DNA of 64,000 nt from Myxococcales bacterium (lineage in GTDB: Bacteria > Myxococcota_A > Polyangia > Haliangiales > Haliangiaceae), in assembly GCA_016717005.1 (NCBI GenBank), contig JADJUF010000039.1, forward strand, positions 248,001-312,000, given 5' to 3'. Positions within the stretch are counted from its first letter, which is position 1. Each line of letters begins with the position of its first letter. The notes under the pieces were generated by a model. It was given only the letters and a program-made list of their open reading frames with translations, had not been told where the DNA came from and ran no database searches. The translations under genes and the position numbers were made by a program. Below, piece after piece: positions 63,311-64,000 of this stretch.

Positions 63311-64000
63311 ATGCGCCTCGGTGCTGACATCGCCCACGCCGCGCGCGTCCTCGCTGACGGCGGCCTGGTCGCGTTCCCGACCGAGACCGTCTACGGCCTC
63401 GGCGCCGACGCCACCAGCCCGGCCGCGGTCGCGCGCATCTACGCCGCCAAGGGCCGCCCGACCACCCACCCGGTGATCGTGCACCTGGCCTCGGCCGACG
63501 AGCTGGGCGCGTGGACCGACGACGTGTCCGACGCCGCGCGCGCGCTCGCGGCCCGGTTCTGGCCGGGCCCGCTGACGCTGATCGCCCGGCGCGGGCCGCG
63601 GGTCATCGACGCGGTCACCGGCGGCGCCGCCACGGTCGGCCTGCGCGTGCCGTCGCACCCGATGGCCCTGGCGCTCCTGCGCGCGTTCGGCGGCGGCATC
63701 GCCGCGCCCAGCGCCAACCGGTTCGGCTCGGTCAGCGCCACGACCGCGACCCACGTCGTCACCGATCTCGGCGCCGCGGTCGACTACATCCTCGACGGCG
63801 GCGCCTGCGCGATCGGCGTCGAGTCGACGATCGTCGACGTGTCCGGCCCGCACCCGGCGCTGCTGCGCCCCGGCGGCGTCCCGCGCGCGGCGATCGAGGC
63901 GTTCCTCGGGCGGCCGCTGGCGCTGCCGTCGGCGACGCCGGCCCCGGGCACGCTGGCCTCGCACTACGCCCCGAGCGCGCGGCTGGTGCCGGTGGCGCCG
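63311..64000 (+). CDS. L-threonylcarbamoyladenylate synthase (Sua5/YciO/YrdC), 3' truncated by window edge
   Basis: Open from ATG 63311 to the end of the window (230 codons). LADGGLVAFPTETVYGLGAD is the YrdC signature (KxR/TxxYGL), then IYAAKGRPTTHPVIVHLAS, RFWPGPLTLIARRGP, GLRVPSHPMALALL, GIAAPSANRFGSVSATTATH and GVESTIVDVSG. It makes threonylcarbamoyl-AMP for tRNA t6A37. After position 195 comes PGTLASHYAPSARLVPV, the linker that leads to a C-terminal Sua5 domain, so the full gene is probably of Sua5 rather than short TsaC type. The 289 bp before it (63022-63310) show no gene. Confidence 0.93.
   Translation, partial: MRLGADIAHAARVLADGGLVAFPTETVYGLGADATSPAAVARIYAAKGRPTTHPVIVHLASADELGAWTDDVSDAARALAARFWPGPLTLIARRGPRVIDAVTGGAATVGLRVPSHPMALALLRAFGGGIAAPSANRFGSVSATTATHVVTDLGAAVDYILDGGACAIGVESTIVDVSGPHPALLRPGGVPRAAIEAFLGRPLALPSATPAPGTLASHYAPSARLVPVAP

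Overview
The window is very GC-rich (third codon positions almost all G or C). Its gene content suggests a soil or marine myxobacterium-like member of the Myxococcota (former Deltaproteobacteria), probably near the Haliangiales/Kofleriaceae: many species-specific lipoproteins with aspartate/alanine/proline-rich linkers, a tail-fibre-like secreted protein with CPxxQAIRAI repeats, a Hanks-type Ser/Thr kinase with a C-terminal membrane anchor, a cytochrome P450 pair and a CARF sigma-54 activator. This placement is inference from gene content; no rRNA or tRNA was seen.

Layout. 0-14 kb: TolC-type outer-membrane protein (cut at the left edge), GST, a tail-fibre-like protein with an upstream lipoprotein gene, an endonuclease/exonuclease/phosphatase protein, MgtC and FxsA membrane proteins, a YiiG-like and a YiiX-like lipoprotein, an OmpR-type two-component system with 4-base start/stop overlap, an acyltransferase-3 and two unknown genes. 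13.3-18.2 kb: an RNA-repair/ribosome-rescue locus, rtcB-prfH-(unknown), transcribed away from a CARF-sigma54 activator. The divergent region holds three operator-like repeats and a candidate sigma-54 promoter. 18.2-24.9 kb: M16 zinc protease, then a FadN-type trifunctional beta-oxidation enzyme coupled to a thiolase. 24.9-28 kb: a small gene pair with a truncated partner, a Cys-rich lipoprotein and a HEAAH metallopeptidase lipoprotein.

28.2-43.5 kb is the accessory and most interesting part. It has an M15-like peptidase, a tightly overlapping six-gene operon (31.3-36.3 kb: three unknown proteins, a tiny methionine-rich protein, a subtilase, an unknown), a badly frameshifted gene, and then a polymorphic-toxin-like gene. 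Its C-terminal module and overlapping immunity-like gene occur twice, each followed by a displaced fragment of the toxin's own core. One copy is interrupted by an ISKra4-family insertion sequence. A third remnant lies at 43.4 kb. This looks like an array of orphan toxin/immunity cassettes that is decaying.

43.5-64 kb returns to chromosomal genes: lipoproteins, a CehA/McbA-like PHP metallohydrolase, a Cys-repeat lipoprotein, an acyl-CoA desaturase, DUF2505, a Ser/Thr kinase (TTG start), a ComEA-like protein, a secreted or anchored Ala/Gly/Asp-rich protein, cyclophilin, a VAO-type flavoprotein next to a P450, a convergent second P450, and a Sua5/TsaC gene cut by the right edge. Two long GGATCG-type low-complexity arrays (47.0-47.4 and 53.75-53.99 kb) lie between genes. 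Three genes (the CARF activator, prfH and the 98-aa gene at 52.4 kb) have their 3' ends, including the stop codon, tandemly duplicated.
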